The notes: generated by a model not told the origin, from the letters alone. Shown: positions 46,621 to 56,409, numbered from the stretch's first letter. The stretch: 64,000 nucleotides of DNA from Pseudophaeobacter flagellatus (GCF_021228235.1 NZ_JAJQRG010000002.1:310001-374000); one strand, 5' to 3'. Translations and numbers: made by a program.

Positions 46621-47066
46621 GATCTTTCCTCCACCTGGTTGATGTAGTCTGCATAGCCTTCGTCTGCCATGTCGGCCAGCGGGATAAAGCGCAGCGAGGC
46701 AGAGTTGATGCAATAGCGCAGCCCGCCATGTTCTGCTGGCCCGTCGGGAAAGACATGGCCCAGGTGGCTGTCGCCATGGGTTGATCGTACTTCGGTGCGG
46801 ATCATGCCAAGGCCACGATCTTCCAGTTCGCTGACATGGGTGGGTTCGATTGGTTTGGTAAAGCTGGGCCAGCCGCAGCCGGAATCGTATTTGTCGCCAG
46901 ATGCAAACAGTGGCTCGCCCGAGACGATGTCGACATAGATGCCGACCTCTTTGTTGGTAAGCAGCTTGCCGGTGCCGGGGCGTTCGGTGCCGGCGCGTTG
47001 TGTGACGTAGAATTCTTCCTCAGAGAGGGCGGCAATGGCCGCGGGGTCTTTGCTGTATTTGGTCAT
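46617..47066 (-). CDS. msrB: Peptide-methionine (R)-S-oxide reductase
   Basis: A 149-residue enzyme that repairs the R form of methionine sulfoxide. The central phrase [12 protein letters not shown] and the catalytic [11 protein letters not shown] are diagnostic. The two CxxC zinc-binding pairs found in many MsrB proteins are absent, so this is the zinc-free type. GGAGG stands 6 bases before the ATG. It is the first gene of the pair, with msrA overlapping by four bases, so both sulfoxide isomers are handled from one transcript. Confidence 0.96.
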   Translation of the reverse strand: MTKYSKDPAAIAALSEEEFYVTQRAGTERPGTGKLLTNKEVGIYVDIVSGEPLFASGDKYDSGCGWPSFTKPIEPTHVSELEDRGLGMIRTEVRSTHGDSHLGHVFPDGPAEHGGLRYCINSASLRFIPLADMADEGYADYINQVEERS

Positions 47067-47374
47067 GAAATCCTCCGTCCTGTGCGGTATTCCAGAATGG
47101 TTTTAACCTCTGGCGGCGCGGGTGGCCACGGGGTGAAAGATGGGGTGCGGTTGGAAAATTGCAATTTCTGTTCACAGGCGCGTGTCTACCGATAGCTCGT
47201 TTTGGTCGGCACGTGATCAATTGATCCAAACGCTGGAAAAGCGGACCTATCGCCCAGGTGCGCTAAAGGTCCGGTTGGCGTCAAATTTGACCGTGATCCT
47301 ACGCGCGGATACAAGGGCTCAATGAAATTGCATTCGACTGGCGGCAGGGTGCTTGCATGTCGAGAGGAGTGTGA
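47067..47374. other. Divergent promoter region, msrB and GFA gene
   Basis: About 308 bases between divergent genes with no supportable frame. It should hold promoters in both directions. I see no clear operator or terminator. Confidence 0.35.
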
Positions 47375-47785
47375 ATGAACGACAATCTGGCCACCGGACA
47401 GTGCCTATGTGGCACTGTGAAGTTCAGTATATCGGGAGAGTTCGAGAGCTTTTTCCTGTGCCACTGCGGCCGCTGCCGCAAGGACAGCGGTTCGGTCCAT
47501 TCGGCAAACCTGTTTTCGTCCACGGCAAAGATAATCTGGGTGTCAGGCGAGGCAAATATCAAGACATTCCAGCTTCCTGGGTCACGACACGTGAAGAGCT
47601 TTTGTATGGATTGCGGCTCCGCGCTGCCGGTTTCTCAAGCAGACGTCGGCTTTCTTGTCGTGCCAGCAGGGTCCCTTGATAGTCCGATCGACATACGACC
47701 CAACGCGCATATCTGCTTTTCCAGTCGCGCGAACTGGGACAACGACCTGGCCTCCATCGAAAGAATCAACGGGCTTCCCGGATGA
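47375..47785 (+). CDS. GFA family protein (second copy)
   Basis: A 136-residue zinc protein of the formaldehyde-activating fold. Cysteines occur in GQCLCGTVKF, LCHCGRCRKDSG and FCMDCGSALPV, matching the pattern in the glt-operon paralogue, although the two proteins are otherwise different. GAGGAG precedes the ATG. It is monocistronic. The activity is unknown. The next 215 bases up to the EamA gene show no supportable gene. Confidence 0.88.
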   Translation: MNDNLATGQCLCGTVKFSISGEFESFFLCHCGRCRKDSGSVHSANLFSSTAKIIWVSGEANIKTFQLPGSRHVKSFCMDCGSALPVSQADVGFLVVPAGSLDSPIDIRPNAHICFSSRANWDNDLASIERINGLPG

Positions 47786-48000
47786 GCTGTCGATCCGGCG
47801 ACGCATCTCGAACAACAGCCAGACGACAGTGAAGCGGCAGTTGGCTTCGTCCCGCTTTCTGGTCGTTGCGGGCTGGCTGGCGAAGGTTTGGTCTGGGGGG
47901 CATGTGCTTGATATTTTGGGCGTTATTTCAGGCGCAGGCGTGATTCTCTTTCAGAAAACCAGGCGGTATAAAGCCAAAGTGGCGCGCATTTCATACTGCG

Positions 48001-48912
48001 TCATCTGGGCTGTGGGCGGGCGGTCTCTGGTGCGGCTGCGGCGCTGACGCTGGGTTGGCGCGAGAGTTGCACTGCCAGAATGCCTAGGGTTACCACCCCG
48101 ACCCCCAGCACATCCAGCAGGCCAAGGCGTTCTCCCAGAAGCAGGCTGGCGATGGCGACGCCAAAGACCGGGTTGAGAAAATGAAAGGTGGCGGCGCGAA
48201 TGGCACCGATACGGTTCAACAGCAGCACCCAGATAAAGGTTGCCATCAAGCCGGGCACCAGGGTGGTATAGGCGAAGGCCAGTCCCAGCCGCAGGGTGGG
48301 GGTAACAAAGATCTCTTCGCTGAGTGGCGCCGCAACAAACAGGATGGCCGATCCAATTAGCATCTGCAGCCCCACCACCATCATGAAGTTGCCACCCGAT
48401 GTGGCGCCGCGCAGCGCCAGGGTTGCCACCGTCAGGGCCGCGACTCCGCCAAAGCAGAGCATAAGGCCAAAGAGATCTACCCCGGCATTGATCCGAGTGC
48501 CCATGATCAGCGCCACACCGGCCACACCTGCCATCAGGCCCAGCAGGCCCAGCGGCTTGATCCTGTCGCCAAAGATCGCCCAGGAGGCCAGCGCCACACA
48601 GAGCGGCATGGTTGAGGCGATGATGGCAGCCAGCGAGGCTTCGATCCATTGCATGGCGACAAAGTTGAGCCCCAGATACAGCGCATTCTGGCATAGGCCA
48701 AAGATCACCGTGGCGCGCCACTGGCCGCGGCTCAGCCGCCAAGTTTGACCCAGGGCGAGGGCAATGGCGACGCCGATCAGGCCAGAAATCAGAAAACGCA
48801 CCGCAAGCGAAAACAGCGGCGAGGCATCCATCACGATGATCCGCGCCGAGGTAAAGGCAGAGGACCACATCAGGGCAAAGGTCAGCCCCATTGCTATTGT
48901 GCGAATATCCAT
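48001..48912 (-). CDS. EamA/DMT family transporter
   Basis: A 303-residue membrane protein with about ten hydrophobic helices in two repeats, the drug/metabolite transporter pattern. Each half carries an EamA-type repeat; the first includes LMWSSAFTSARI and the second LVPGLMATFIWVLLLNRIGA. Relatives export amino acids or metabolites. The substrate is unknown. The gene is monocistronic, convergent with the GFA gene. Confidence 0.85.
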   Translation of the reverse strand: MDIRTIAMGLTFALMWSSAFTSARIIVMDASPLFSLAVRFLISGLIGVAIALALGQTWRLSRGQWRATVIFGLCQNALYLGLNFVAMQWIEASLAAIIASTMPLCVALASWAIFGDRIKPLGLLGLMAGVAGVALIMGTRINAGVDLFGLMLCFGGVAALTVATLALRGATSGGNFMMVVGLQMLIGSAILFVAAPLSEEIFVTPTLRLGLAFAYTTLVPGLMATFIWVLLLNRIGAIRAATFHFLNPVFGVAIASLLLGERLGLLDVLGVGVVTLGILAVQLSRQPSVSAAAAPETARPQPR

Positions 48913-49062
48913 GACCCTGGCCTTTCCTATCGGGCAGATCGCCTGCCAGCCCTGTTACGGATCTTTAGCAAGGCGGGCCGGGGCAGGAAATGGAATTCTC
49001 TGGGTTGTTCCGCTTTTGCACGCAACCCATCGCGGTGCCCCCACAGCAAAGGGCGCGGCCAC

Positions 49063-49091
49063 AAAAAAATAGGGCCGCCAAAGGCGACCCT
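49063..49091 (-). terminator. Intrinsic terminator of the HU gene
   Basis: On the minus strand, AGGGTCGCC, loop TTT, GGCGGCCCT, then ATTTTTTT. It starts 35 bases after the HU stop. Confidence 0.85.
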
Positions 49092-49125
49092 GATTATCTT
49101 GGCTAGATTCCCAAAAAGGTTGGGA

Positions 49126-49419
49126 TCAGGCTTCGCCGTTCACGCTGTCTTTCAGAGCCTTGGCAATGGTCATTTTCACAACCTTGTCCGCCTCTTTCAT
49201 GAATTTTTCGCCGGTGGCGGGATTGCGCACTTCGCGCTCGGGGCGCTCGCGGCAATAAATTTTGCCGACACCAGGCAGGGTCACGGCACCGCCGTTGGAA
49301 ACTTCGCGTGTGATCAAGGCACAGACGGCTTCAAGAGCAGCGCCTGCGGTCTTTTTATCTTCGCCCATTTCCTCAGCCAGAGTGGCAACAAGCTGGGTTT
49401 TTGTCATCGGTTTGGACAC
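49126..49419 (-). CDS. HU family DNA-binding protein
   Basis: A 97-residue histone-like protein that bends and compacts DNA. The helical N-terminus MTKTQLVATLAEEMGEDKK is followed by the saddle strands GAVTLPGVGKIYC and the DNA-binding arm PEREVRNPATGEKF, in which the proline of RNPATG intercalates. I used the GTG at 49419 because AAGGAG stands 8 bases before it; the alternative ATG at 49407 would be 20 bases from that site. The arm is slightly altered from E. coli HU (RPEREV rather than RAARTG), which is common in Alphaproteobacteria. A terminator follows. Confidence 0.92.
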   Translation of the reverse strand: MSKPMTKTQLVATLAEEMGEDKKTAGAALEAVCALITREVSNGGAVTLPGVGKIYCRERPEREVRNPATGEKFMKEADKVVKMTIAKALKDSVNGEA

Positions 49420-49561
49420 TCTCAGATCTCCTTAAAACTGCCCGAACTGTGGGGCCTCATCGGGCAACATTATCGTTATGTTGTGTCGGAACACAACGCG
49501 TAGTGTGACAAAAGACCATAGAAACCAGAGGTTTTTTGCCGAAAACTGTAAAAACGGCCGA

Positions 49562-51046
49562 TTAGAGGAAGGCGGTTTCGTCAAAAGAGCGCAATTTTCG
49601 GCTGTGAAGCCGTTCCAACGCCATCGATCTCAGTTTTTCCATGGCTTTTATGCCGATCAGCAAATGGCGTGCAACCTGTGTCTGATAAAAGTCAGTGGCC
49701 ATGCCCGGCAGCTTCAGTTCGCCATGCAGCGGTTTGTCCGACACGCAGAGCAGCGTGCCATAGGGGACACGAAAGCGATAGCCATTGGCGGCGATGGTGG
49801 CGCTTTCCATATCCAGGGCAATGGCACGCGACTGGCTGAGCCGCTGCACCGGGCCGGACTGGTCGCGGAGTTCCCAGTTGCGGTTGTCGATGGTGGCGAC
49901 GGTGCCGGTGCGCATGATGCGCTTGAGATCGTAGCCTTCAAATTCGGTGACCTCTGCCACGGCCTGTTCCAGGGCGATCTGGATTTCCGCCAGAGCCGGG
50001 ATTGGCGTCCAGACGGGCAGGTCATCGTCCAGCACGTGGTCTTCGCGCAGATAGGCATGGGCCAGGACAAAATCCCCCAGCGCCTGCGTATTACGCAACC
50101 CGGCGCAGTGCCCCACCATCATCCAGGCATGCGGGCGCAGCACTGCGATGTGATCGGTGGCAGTTTTGGCATTGGAGGGGCCGACGCCGATATTGACCAG
50201 GGTGATGCCTTTGCCGTCGGCGCGCTTCAGATGGTAGGTTGGCATCTGCGGCAGTTTGGCGACGGCGGGCAGCTCGGCATCCGGGCTGGTGATCTCATGA
50301 TTGCCGGTGCTGACAAAGCTGGTGTAACCCGAGTCGGGATCGGCCAACTGGGCGCGGGCATAGGCTTCAAACTCGGCGACGTAGAACTGATAGTTGGTGA
50401 ACAATACGTGGTTTTGAAAATGCTCGGCTGCGGTGGCGGTATAATGAGCCAGCCGGGCCAGCGAATAATCCACCCGCTGGGCGGTAAACAGCGACAGCGG
50501 CCCAATGCCGTTTTCGGGCTGATAGGTGCCATTGACGATATCGTCATTGGTGGTGGCCAGATCCGGCACATCAAAGACATCGCGCAGGGTGAACCCGGCG
50601 GCGCCCTCTTGCGGTACGGTCAGATCCGGGCGAGAGCCCACGGCAAAATGCACCGGGATCGGCGTATCTGATGCGGCAATGGTCACAGGTTGCCCATGAT
50701 GCTTGATCAACAAGGCAATCTGCTGCGTCAGATAGTGGCGAAACAGATCCGGTCGGGTCACCGTGGTGGCATAGGTGCCGGGGGCAGAGACATGGCCAAA
50801 GCTGAGTCGGCTGTCCACCTGGGCAAAGCTGGAGGTGGTAAAGCGGATTTCGGGATAGAAGGCGCGGATGCGTCTTTTCCCGTCTTTTGCCTCGGCCATG
50901 CTGGCGATGAAGGCATCACACAGAAATGTGGTGGCTTGGGTATAAAGCTCTTCCAGCCGGGCCACAGCGGCGGCGGCATCGGTAAAGTTCTCGGGGGCGG
51001 GGGGCTTGGGCTGCGTGATTTCCGCAAGGTGGCTGGTTTGGGTCAT
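49562..51046 (-). CDS. amn: AMP nucleosidase
   Basis: A 494-residue enzyme that splits AMP into adenine and ribose 5-phosphate. The N-terminal AMP-nucleosidase domain (AFYPEIRFTTSSFAQVDSR) is followed by the phosphorylase-like catalytic core (LVNIGVGPSNAKTATDH, MMVGHCAGLRNTQALGDFVL, IALDMESATIAANGYRFRV with the MES substrate motif). The C-terminal region (HLLIGIKAMEKLR) is also typical. Its start overlaps the ade stop (ATGA), so adenine made here can feed the adenine deaminase encoded just upstream. The length matches the family. Confidence 0.95.
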   Translation of the reverse strand: MTQTSHLAEITQPKPPAPENFTDAAAAVARLEELYTQATTFLCDAFIASMAEAKDGKRRIRAFYPEIRFTTSSFAQVDSRLSFGHVSAPGTYATTVTRPDLFRHYLTQQIALLIKHHGQPVTIAASDTPIPVHFAVGSRPDLTVPQEGAAGFTLRDVFDVPDLATTNDDIVNGTYQPENGIGPLSLFTAQRVDYSLARLAHYTATAAEHFQNHVLFTNYQFYVAEFEAYARAQLADPDSGYTSFVSTGNHEITSPDAELPAVAKLPQMPTYHLKRADGKGITLVNIGVGPSNAKTATDHIAVLRPHAWMMVGHCAGLRNTQALGDFVLAHAYLREDHVLDDDLPVWTPIPALAEIQIALEQAVAEVTEFEGYDLKRIMRTGTVATIDNRNWELRDQSGPVQRLSQSRAIALDMESATIAANGYRFRVPYGTLLCVSDKPLHGELKLPGMATDFYQTQVARHLLIGIKAMEKLRSMALERLHSRKLRSFDETAFL

Positions 51047-52857
51047 GTCAGGGGCTCGATCACCGGAATCATTTCGAATGTGCGCACGTCAACAAGACCA
51101 AGGTCTGAAATCCGCAACTCGGGGATCACCACCAGGGCCAAAAGAGAATGCTGCATATAGGCGTTGTTCAGCGCGCAGCCGCAGGCCTCCATCGCGGCGC
51201 CCAGTTTCTGCGCCTTGGCGGCAACTTCGGTTGCGGGGCTGTCGGACATCAGGCCCGCGATGGGCAGTTCAACCAGCGCCAGTTCTTTGCCATCGCGGAA
51301 GATGGTTACACCACCGCCGACCTCGGCCAGGCGATTGGCGGCCAGAGCCATCTGGTTCCGATCGGTGCCCACCACGATCATATGGTGGCTGTCATGCGCC
51401 ACGGTCGACGCCATGGCCATCTTACCCTCATAGCCAAAGCCCGAGACAAAGGCATTGGTGACACCGCCGGTTGCCTGATGGCGTTCCACCAGGGCGATTT
51501 GGCAGGTCCCGGCCTCGGCGGCCAGACTGGCTTCGACCAAGCCGTCATGCACCGGCAGTTCTGCCTTCAGTGCCTTGGTTGGGGCCTGGTTTTCCACCAT
51601 GCCGATGACATTGGCGGTGACCGCATTGGCACCTTCTGGGGCGGCAATTTCAAAATCAGCCGCCGTCAGGTCATGGCCCAGATGCACGGTGCCACGGGCG
51701 CTGTCGGGCCAGTCAAGATGTGGGCAATCCACCTTAATAGAGCCGCTTTCCGCAACGATCTGACCACGGGCCACAACCAGCTCGATCGGTAGTTGCGTCA
51801 GGTCCGAGGTCAGGATCACATCGGCGCGCCGTCCCGGCGTGATAGAGCCGATATCGCGTTCCAGGCCAAAATGCGTGGCGGTGTTGATCGTTGCCATCTG
51901 CAGGGCAATCAGCGGATCACAGCCGCAGGCAATGGCATGGCGCACCACCCGGTTCATATGGCCGTCGTTGACCAGGGTGCCAGAGTGGCAGTCATCGGTG
52001 CATAGGATGAAATTGCGCGGGTCCAGGCCTTTTTCAGTGATCGCGGTGATCTGCGCTTCGACGTCATACCAGGCTGATCCTAGCCGCACCATGGCGCGCA
52101 TCCCCTGACGCATCCGGGCGATGGCATCGGCTTCGCAGGTGCCTTCATGGTCATCTGCCGGGCCGCCTGCAACATAGGCGGCAAAATCGCGCCCCAGATC
52201 GGGAGAGGCATAGTGGCCGCCAACGGTTTTCCCGGCGCGCTGGGTGGCGGCGATCTCGGCCAGCATCTTGGGGTCGGCATTGGCAACACCGGGAAAGTTC
52301 ATCATCTCGCCCAAGCCGACGATACCAGGCCAGGACATCGCCTCGGCCACGTCTTCGGGGGTGATTTCATATCCGGTGGTTTCCAGCCCCGGCGCCGAGG
52401 GCGCGCAGGATGGCATCTGGGTGAAGATATTGACCGGCTGCAACAGGGCCTCGTCATGCATCAGCCGTACGCCTTCCAGGCCCAGCACATTGGCGATTTC
52501 ATGCGGATCGGTAAACATGGAGGTGGTGCCATGCGGGATCACGGCGCGGGCAAATTCCGCGGGGGTGAGCATGCCGGATTCAATATGCATATGCGCGTCG
52601 CACAGGCCGGGGATCATATAGCGCCCGGCTGCCTCTATCACCTGAGTGTCAGCGCCGATGCAGTAACTGGCATCCGGTCCCACATAGGCGATGCGCCCGG
52701 ATACGATGGCGATGTCATGCCCGTCGAGCACCTCTCGGGTATGGACATTGACCCATTTACCCTGCCGGATCACCGTATCCGCAGGGCTGCGGCCTGCGGC
52801 AACATTGATCAATTGCGGGGCGATGTCGGGCCAGCTGGGGAATGCATTCTCTGTCAT
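51043..52857 (-). CDS. ade: Adenine deaminase
   Basis: A 604-residue amidohydrolase that deaminates adenine to hypoxanthine. The metal-binding motifs are GLCDAHMHIESGML and FTDPHEIANVLG, followed by the catalytic HSGTLVNDGHMN (shown as DDCHSGTLVNDGHMN) and the C-terminal HDSHHMIVVGTD. I started at MTENAFPSW (52857); the longer frame to 53043 has an unlikely Cys-rich N-terminus. The stop overlaps the amn start by four bases, so ade and amn form one translationally coupled operon for adenine salvage. Confidence 0.95.
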   Translation of the reverse strand: MTENAFPSWPDIAPQLINVAAGRSPADTVIRQGKWVNVHTREVLDGHDIAIVSGRIAYVGPDASYCIGADTQVIEAAGRYMIPGLCDAHMHIESGMLTPAEFARAVIPHGTTSMFTDPHEIANVLGLEGVRLMHDEALLQPVNIFTQMPSCAPSAPGLETTGYEITPEDVAEAMSWPGIVGLGEMMNFPGVANADPKMLAEIAATQRAGKTVGGHYASPDLGRDFAAYVAGGPADDHEGTCEADAIARMRQGMRAMVRLGSAWYDVEAQITAITEKGLDPRNFILCTDDCHSGTLVNDGHMNRVVRHAIACGCDPLIALQMATINTATHFGLERDIGSITPGRRADVILTSDLTQLPIELVVARGQIVAESGSIKVDCPHLDWPDSARGTVHLGHDLTAADFEIAAPEGANAVTANVIGMVENQAPTKALKAELPVHDGLVEASLAAEAGTCQIALVERHQATGGVTNAFVSGFGYEGKMAMASTVAHDSHHMIVVGTDRNQMALAANRLAEVGGGVTIFRDGKELALVELPIAGLMSDSPATEVAAKAQKLGAAMEACGCALNNAYMQHSLLALVVIPELRISDLGLVDVRTFEMIPVIEPLT

Positions 52858-53134
52858 GTGCCAATTGTTCCGATTGTTCCGGCAAGTGCAAGCCCTGCAA
52901 TCCCTGCCTGTGTTGAAACAGCTATAGCCAAGCCAAGAGGATAGCCCCAGTGCCCAGCCAAGGTGGCACAAAATAACCGACCGCTGTTGCGCCTGTTTGC
53001 GAAGCGGAAGGACTGCAGGGGCAGCCCAGAGATGGCGCAGCAACCGGTGGGTAATTTGGATCTGGTCAAATCGACTGTGGTAGATCAGGTTTTGGCCAAT
53101 GTGATTTACCCCTGCTCATCCAAGGAGACCCGAG

Positions 53135-53890
53135 ATGCACACCCCCGAGCCGCGCCCCAATATGGACCACTGGCAAGAGCGCATAGATCTGGCGGCCAGT
53201 TTTCGCTGGGTTGAGCGGTTGAATATGCATGAAGGCGTCGCCAATCATTTCAGCCTGGCGGTGAATGACGAAGGCACGCAGTTCCTGATGAATGCCAATC
53301 AGATGCATTTTGCCCGTATCACGGCCTCTAATCTATTGTTTCTGGATGCCAATGATCCGGAAACCATGACCAAACCCGGCGCGCCGGATCCAACGGCCTG
53401 GGGGCTGCATGGCTCTATCCACCGGCTGTGCCCGCAGGCGCGCTGCGTGATGCATGTGCATTCGATCCATGCCACGGTTCTGGCCTCTCTGGCCGATAGC
53501 AGCCTGCCGCCGATCGATCAGAACACCGCGACCTTTTTTAATCGCTATGTGATCGACGATGGCTATGGCGGGTTGGCGTTTGAAGACGAAGGCGCGCGCT
53601 GTGCGGCGATGCTGACGGACCCCAAGCAAAAAGTGATGATCATGGGTAACCACGGGGTGCTGGTGATCGGCTCTGATCCGGCAGATACCCTGAATAGGCT
53701 GTATTATTTTGAACGCGCCGCCGAAACCTATATCCGCGCCCTGCAAACTGGCCAGAAGCTGCGCGTCTTGTCGGATGAGATCGCCGAGAAAACCGCGCAG
53801 GAACTGGAAGACTACCCAAGCCAGGCAGAGGCGCATCTGCGCGAGATCAAGCTGGTTCTTGACGCAGAAGGTTCTACCTACGCCAGCTAA
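53135..53890 (+). CDS. Class II aldolase/adducin family protein
   Basis: A 251-residue protein of the class II aldolase/adducin fold. The N-terminal RWVERLNMHEGVANHFSLAV, the PTAWGLHGSIHR segment and the zinc-binding VMHVHSIHATVL, followed by GNHGVLVIG with a further His, give the metal site. Relatives cleave or epimerise sugar phosphates such as fuculose 1-phosphate or ribulose 5-phosphate. The exact substrate is unknown. AAGGAG lies 8 bases before the ATG. It is convergent with the GlxA-type regulator, with only four bases between the stops. Confidence 0.88.
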   Translation: MHTPEPRPNMDHWQERIDLAASFRWVERLNMHEGVANHFSLAVNDEGTQFLMNANQMHFARITASNLLFLDANDPETMTKPGAPDPTAWGLHGSIHRLCPQARCVMHVHSIHATVLASLADSSLPPIDQNTATFFNRYVIDDGYGGLAFEDEGARCAAMLTDPKQKVMIMGNHGVLVIGSDPADTLNRLYYFERAAETYIRALQTGQKLRVLSDEIAEKTAQELEDYPSQAEAHLREIKLVLDAEGSTYAS

Positions 53891-53894
53891 CCTG

Positions 53895-54851
53895 TTACCC
53901 TGTGCCGTTGCGCATCTGGCGCGGGGTGGCACCAAATTCGGTACGATAGGCGCGGGTCATGGCGCTGGGGTTCTCATATCCACTGCGCAGGGCGACCTCG
54001 GCGACGGATAAATCAGTCTCTAATATGAGCTTTCGAGCCTGTATTAGCCGCAGGTGCCGGTAGATCGCCTGCGGGGTGGCACCCAGCTGCGCCTTCATGC
54101 GGTGTTCGAGATCTTTGCGGTTGCGTCCAATCCGGCGGGCGATCTCGGCAATCGACAGCGGCGCCTCGATATGGGCCTGCATCAGGGCCAGGGCGCGTGC
54201 CACAGATCGGCTGCGGGCAGAGCCTATGGAAAGGGGCCTGGTCTCTGCTTCGGTGACTTCGGGGCTCATGAACAGGGCCGCAACCTCCAGTCTTAGGGCC
54301 TGACCGTGGCGCTGGCCGATCAGCTCCATCATCAGATCAAAGGCCGCCAGCGCCCCGGTACAGGTTATGCGATTGCCGTCTTGTACATGGCGAAGGCGCT
54401 GCACCGCGATCTGCGGGAAATCCTCGGCGAAACTGGCCAGTTCCTCCCAGTGGATGGTGGCGCGCCGTCCATCTAGCAGGCCGGCCGCTGCCAAGAGCCA
54501 GGCACCGGCGTCAAACCCGGCCATCACCCGATACCGCAGCGCCGCCGCCCGCAGCGCCGCCTTGGCCTGCTCGGTGGCCAGCGGGCGATAGCGATAGGAT
54601 GGCATGGCAATCAGCATATCGCCCTGACAGCGGGGTAGGCGATCATGTGGGTTGACCTCCATCCCCGCTGAAGAGCTGGCCGGTGCCCCATCAAGGGTGA
54701 GAAAGCGCCAGGCATAGATCTGTCGCCCCGCCAGCGTATTGGCGGCGCGCAGCGGTTCAATCGTATTGGCCAGGCAATGACCGGAAAAATCATCAAACAG
54801 CAGCAAATCTACTTGCTGCATCGCAGCATCATCTTTGACCCATCTCTGCAT
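53895..54851 (-). CDS. GlxA family transcriptional regulator
   Basis: A 318-residue regulator. The N-terminal DJ-1/PfpI-like domain (VDLLLFDDFSGHCLANTIEP, MAGFDAGAWLLAAAGLLDG) would sense a small ligand. The nucleophile elbow normally has Cys but here reads FDAGAW, as in other GlxA proteins. The C-terminal AraC-type pair of helix-turn-helix motifs is complete (PLSIAEIARRIGRNRKDLEH and SVAEVALRSGYENPSAMTRAYR). GlxA relatives include GbdR and CdhR, regulators of betaine and carnitine catabolism. It is divergent from the acyl-CoA dehydrogenase operon, 78 bases away, so it probably controls it. Confidence 0.9.
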   Translation of the reverse strand: MQRWVKDDAAMQQVDLLLFDDFSGHCLANTIEPLRAANTLAGRQIYAWRFLTLDGAPASSSAGMEVNPHDRLPRCQGDMLIAMPSYRYRPLATEQAKAALRAAALRYRVMAGFDAGAWLLAAAGLLDGRRATIHWEELASFAEDFPQIAVQRLRHVQDGNRITCTGALAAFDLMMELIGQRHGQALRLEVAALFMSPEVTEAETRPLSIGSARSRSVARALALMQAHIEAPLSIAEIARRIGRNRKDLEHRMKAQLGATPQAIYRHLRLIQARKLILETDLSVAEVALRSGYENPSAMTRAYRTEFGATPRQMRNGTG

Positions 54852-54929
54852 GGTATCCGCCGTTTTTGCACGAAGTGACTCTAGTCCGGCGCTACACTGC
54901 TCGGCAAGTCAAAGAAGAGGATATGCGCG

Positions 54930-56093
54930 ATGCATTTTGGCATGACAGAAGAACAGGCGATGATCGTCGAAACCACCCGTGCCTTTGTAGAGAAAGAGCT
55001 CTACCCCCACGAGCTGGAGGTCGAGCGCAGTGGTCACCTCGATATGGAGGTGATCAAAGATATCCAGAAAAAGGCAATTGAGGCAGGGCTTTACGCTGCA
55101 AACATGCCCGAAGAAGTCGGCGGGGCCGGTCTCGATACCTTGTCGTGGCTGATGTATGAAAAAGAACTGGGCAGGGCCAACTACGCGCTGCACTGGACCG
55201 GTGTTGCCCGCCCATCGAACATCCTGCTGGCCGGCACCGAAGAACAGAAGGAAAAGTATCTGTTCCCCTGCATGAAGGGTGAAAAATGGGATTGTCTGGC
55301 GATGACCGAGCCAGACGCGGGGTCCGACCTGCGCGGCATGAAGGCGACAGCGCGCCAGGATGGTGATGACTGGATCCTGAACGGTACCAAGCATTTCATC
55401 AGCCATGCGGATATCGCCGATTTTGCCATCTGCTTTATGGCCACCGGGGTTGAGGACACGCCGCGCGGCCCCAAGAAGAAGATCACCGCCTTCTTTGTCG
55501 ACAAGGGCACGCCCGGTTTTGAGGTGCGCGACGGCTACGGCAATGTCAGCCATCGTGGCTATACCAATGCGGTGCTGGAATTTGATGATTGTCGCCTGCC
55601 GTCTTCGGCGATTCTGGGCGAGGTCGACAAGGGTTTTGATGTGGCCAACACCTGGCTGGGGGCCACCCGTTTGCAAGTTGCCGCAACCTGCCTGGGCCGG
55701 GCGGATCGCGCCCTGCAGCATGCGGTGGAATATGCTGCCGAACGCAAGCAATTTGGCCAGCAGATCGGCAAATTCCAGGGGGTTTCCTTCAAACTGGCCG
55801 ATATGGCGCTAGAGCTGAAGGCGGCAAATTTGCTGACCTGGGAGGCCGGCTGGAAGTTCGACCAGGGCAGCGTCACCGAATCCGACATGTCGATGGCCAA
55901 GCTGAAGGCGACCGAAATGCTGGCCATGGTTGCGGATGAGGCAATCCAGATCCACGGCGGCATGGGCCTGATGGATGAGCTGCCCTTGGAACGTATCTGG
56001 CGTGACGCCCGCGTTGAACGCATTTGGGAGGGGACGAGCGAGATCCAGCGTCATATCATCAGCCGCGAAATGCTACGCGCTCTTGGAGGCTAA
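54930..56093 (+). CDS. Acyl-CoA dehydrogenase
   Basis: A 387-residue FAD-dependent acyl-CoA dehydrogenase, the first gene of a four-gene operon. The N-terminal helices (MTEEQAMIVETTRAFVEKE) are followed by the FAD-contact segment WDCLAMTEPDAGSDLRGM and the C-terminal AIQIHGGMGLMDELPLERI, with the catalytic base region RIWEGTSEIQRHIISREML, in which the Glu of WEGTS is present. It introduces a trans-2 double bond into an acyl-CoA; CaiA (crotonobetainyl-CoA reductase) is a related alternative. The stop is one base before the next ATG. Confidence 0.92.
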   Translation: MHFGMTEEQAMIVETTRAFVEKELYPHELEVERSGHLDMEVIKDIQKKAIEAGLYAANMPEEVGGAGLDTLSWLMYEKELGRANYALHWTGVARPSNILLAGTEEQKEKYLFPCMKGEKWDCLAMTEPDAGSDLRGMKATARQDGDDWILNGTKHFISHADIADFAICFMATGVEDTPRGPKKKITAFFVDKGTPGFEVRDGYGNVSHRGYTNAVLEFDDCRLPSSAILGEVDKGFDVANTWLGATRLQVAATCLGRADRALQHAVEYAAERKQFGQQIGKFQGVSFKLADMALELKAANLLTWEAGWKFDQGSVTESDMSMAKLKATEMLAMVADEAIQIHGGMGLMDELPLERIWRDARVERIWEGTSEIQRHIISREMLRALGG

Positions 56094-56094
56094 G

Positions 56095-56403
56095 ATGACG
56101 GCGACCCTTTCCCACAAACCCAAAGTCACGATCACCTATTGCATCGGCTGCAACTGGATGCTGCGCGCGGCCTGGATGGCGCAGGAATTGCTTGCGACTT
56201 TTCAGGATCAGCTGGGCGCGGTCACTTTGGTCCCGGGAGAGATCGGCGGGATCTTTGAGATCTCGGTCAATGATACGCTGATCTGGGAGCGCAAGCGCGA
56301 TGGGGGCTTTCCGGATGTGAAAGAACTGAAGTCCCGCCTGCGTGATCAGATCAACCCGCAACAAGACCTGGGCCATATCGACCGGGTCACAAGGGATGAA
56401 TAG
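56095..56403 (+). CDS. SelT/SelW/SelH family protein (CxxC form)
   Basis: A 102-residue thioredoxin-like protein of the Rdx family. The motif YCIGCNWMLRAAWMAQEL holds Cys-x-x-Cys where selenoprotein W has Cys-x-x-Sec. GEIGGIFEISVN is the second conserved strand. Family members may act as redox partners. I started at MTATLSHKP, one base after the upstream stop; the longer frame from 55975 is antisense-like noise within acd. The link to the acyl-CoA genes on each side is consistent but unexplained. Confidence 0.88.
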   Translation: MTATLSHKPKVTITYCIGCNWMLRAAWMAQELLATFQDQLGAVTLVPGEIGGIFEISVNDTLIWERKRDGGFPDVKELKSRLRDQINPQQDLGHIDRVTRDE

Positions 56404-56409
56404 ATAGAA

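Noticed and set aside
47655-48047. A 130-codon plus-strand frame after the second GFA gene
   Set aside because: It overlaps the GFA gene in another frame and the end of the EamA gene on the other strand, and has no recognisable features.
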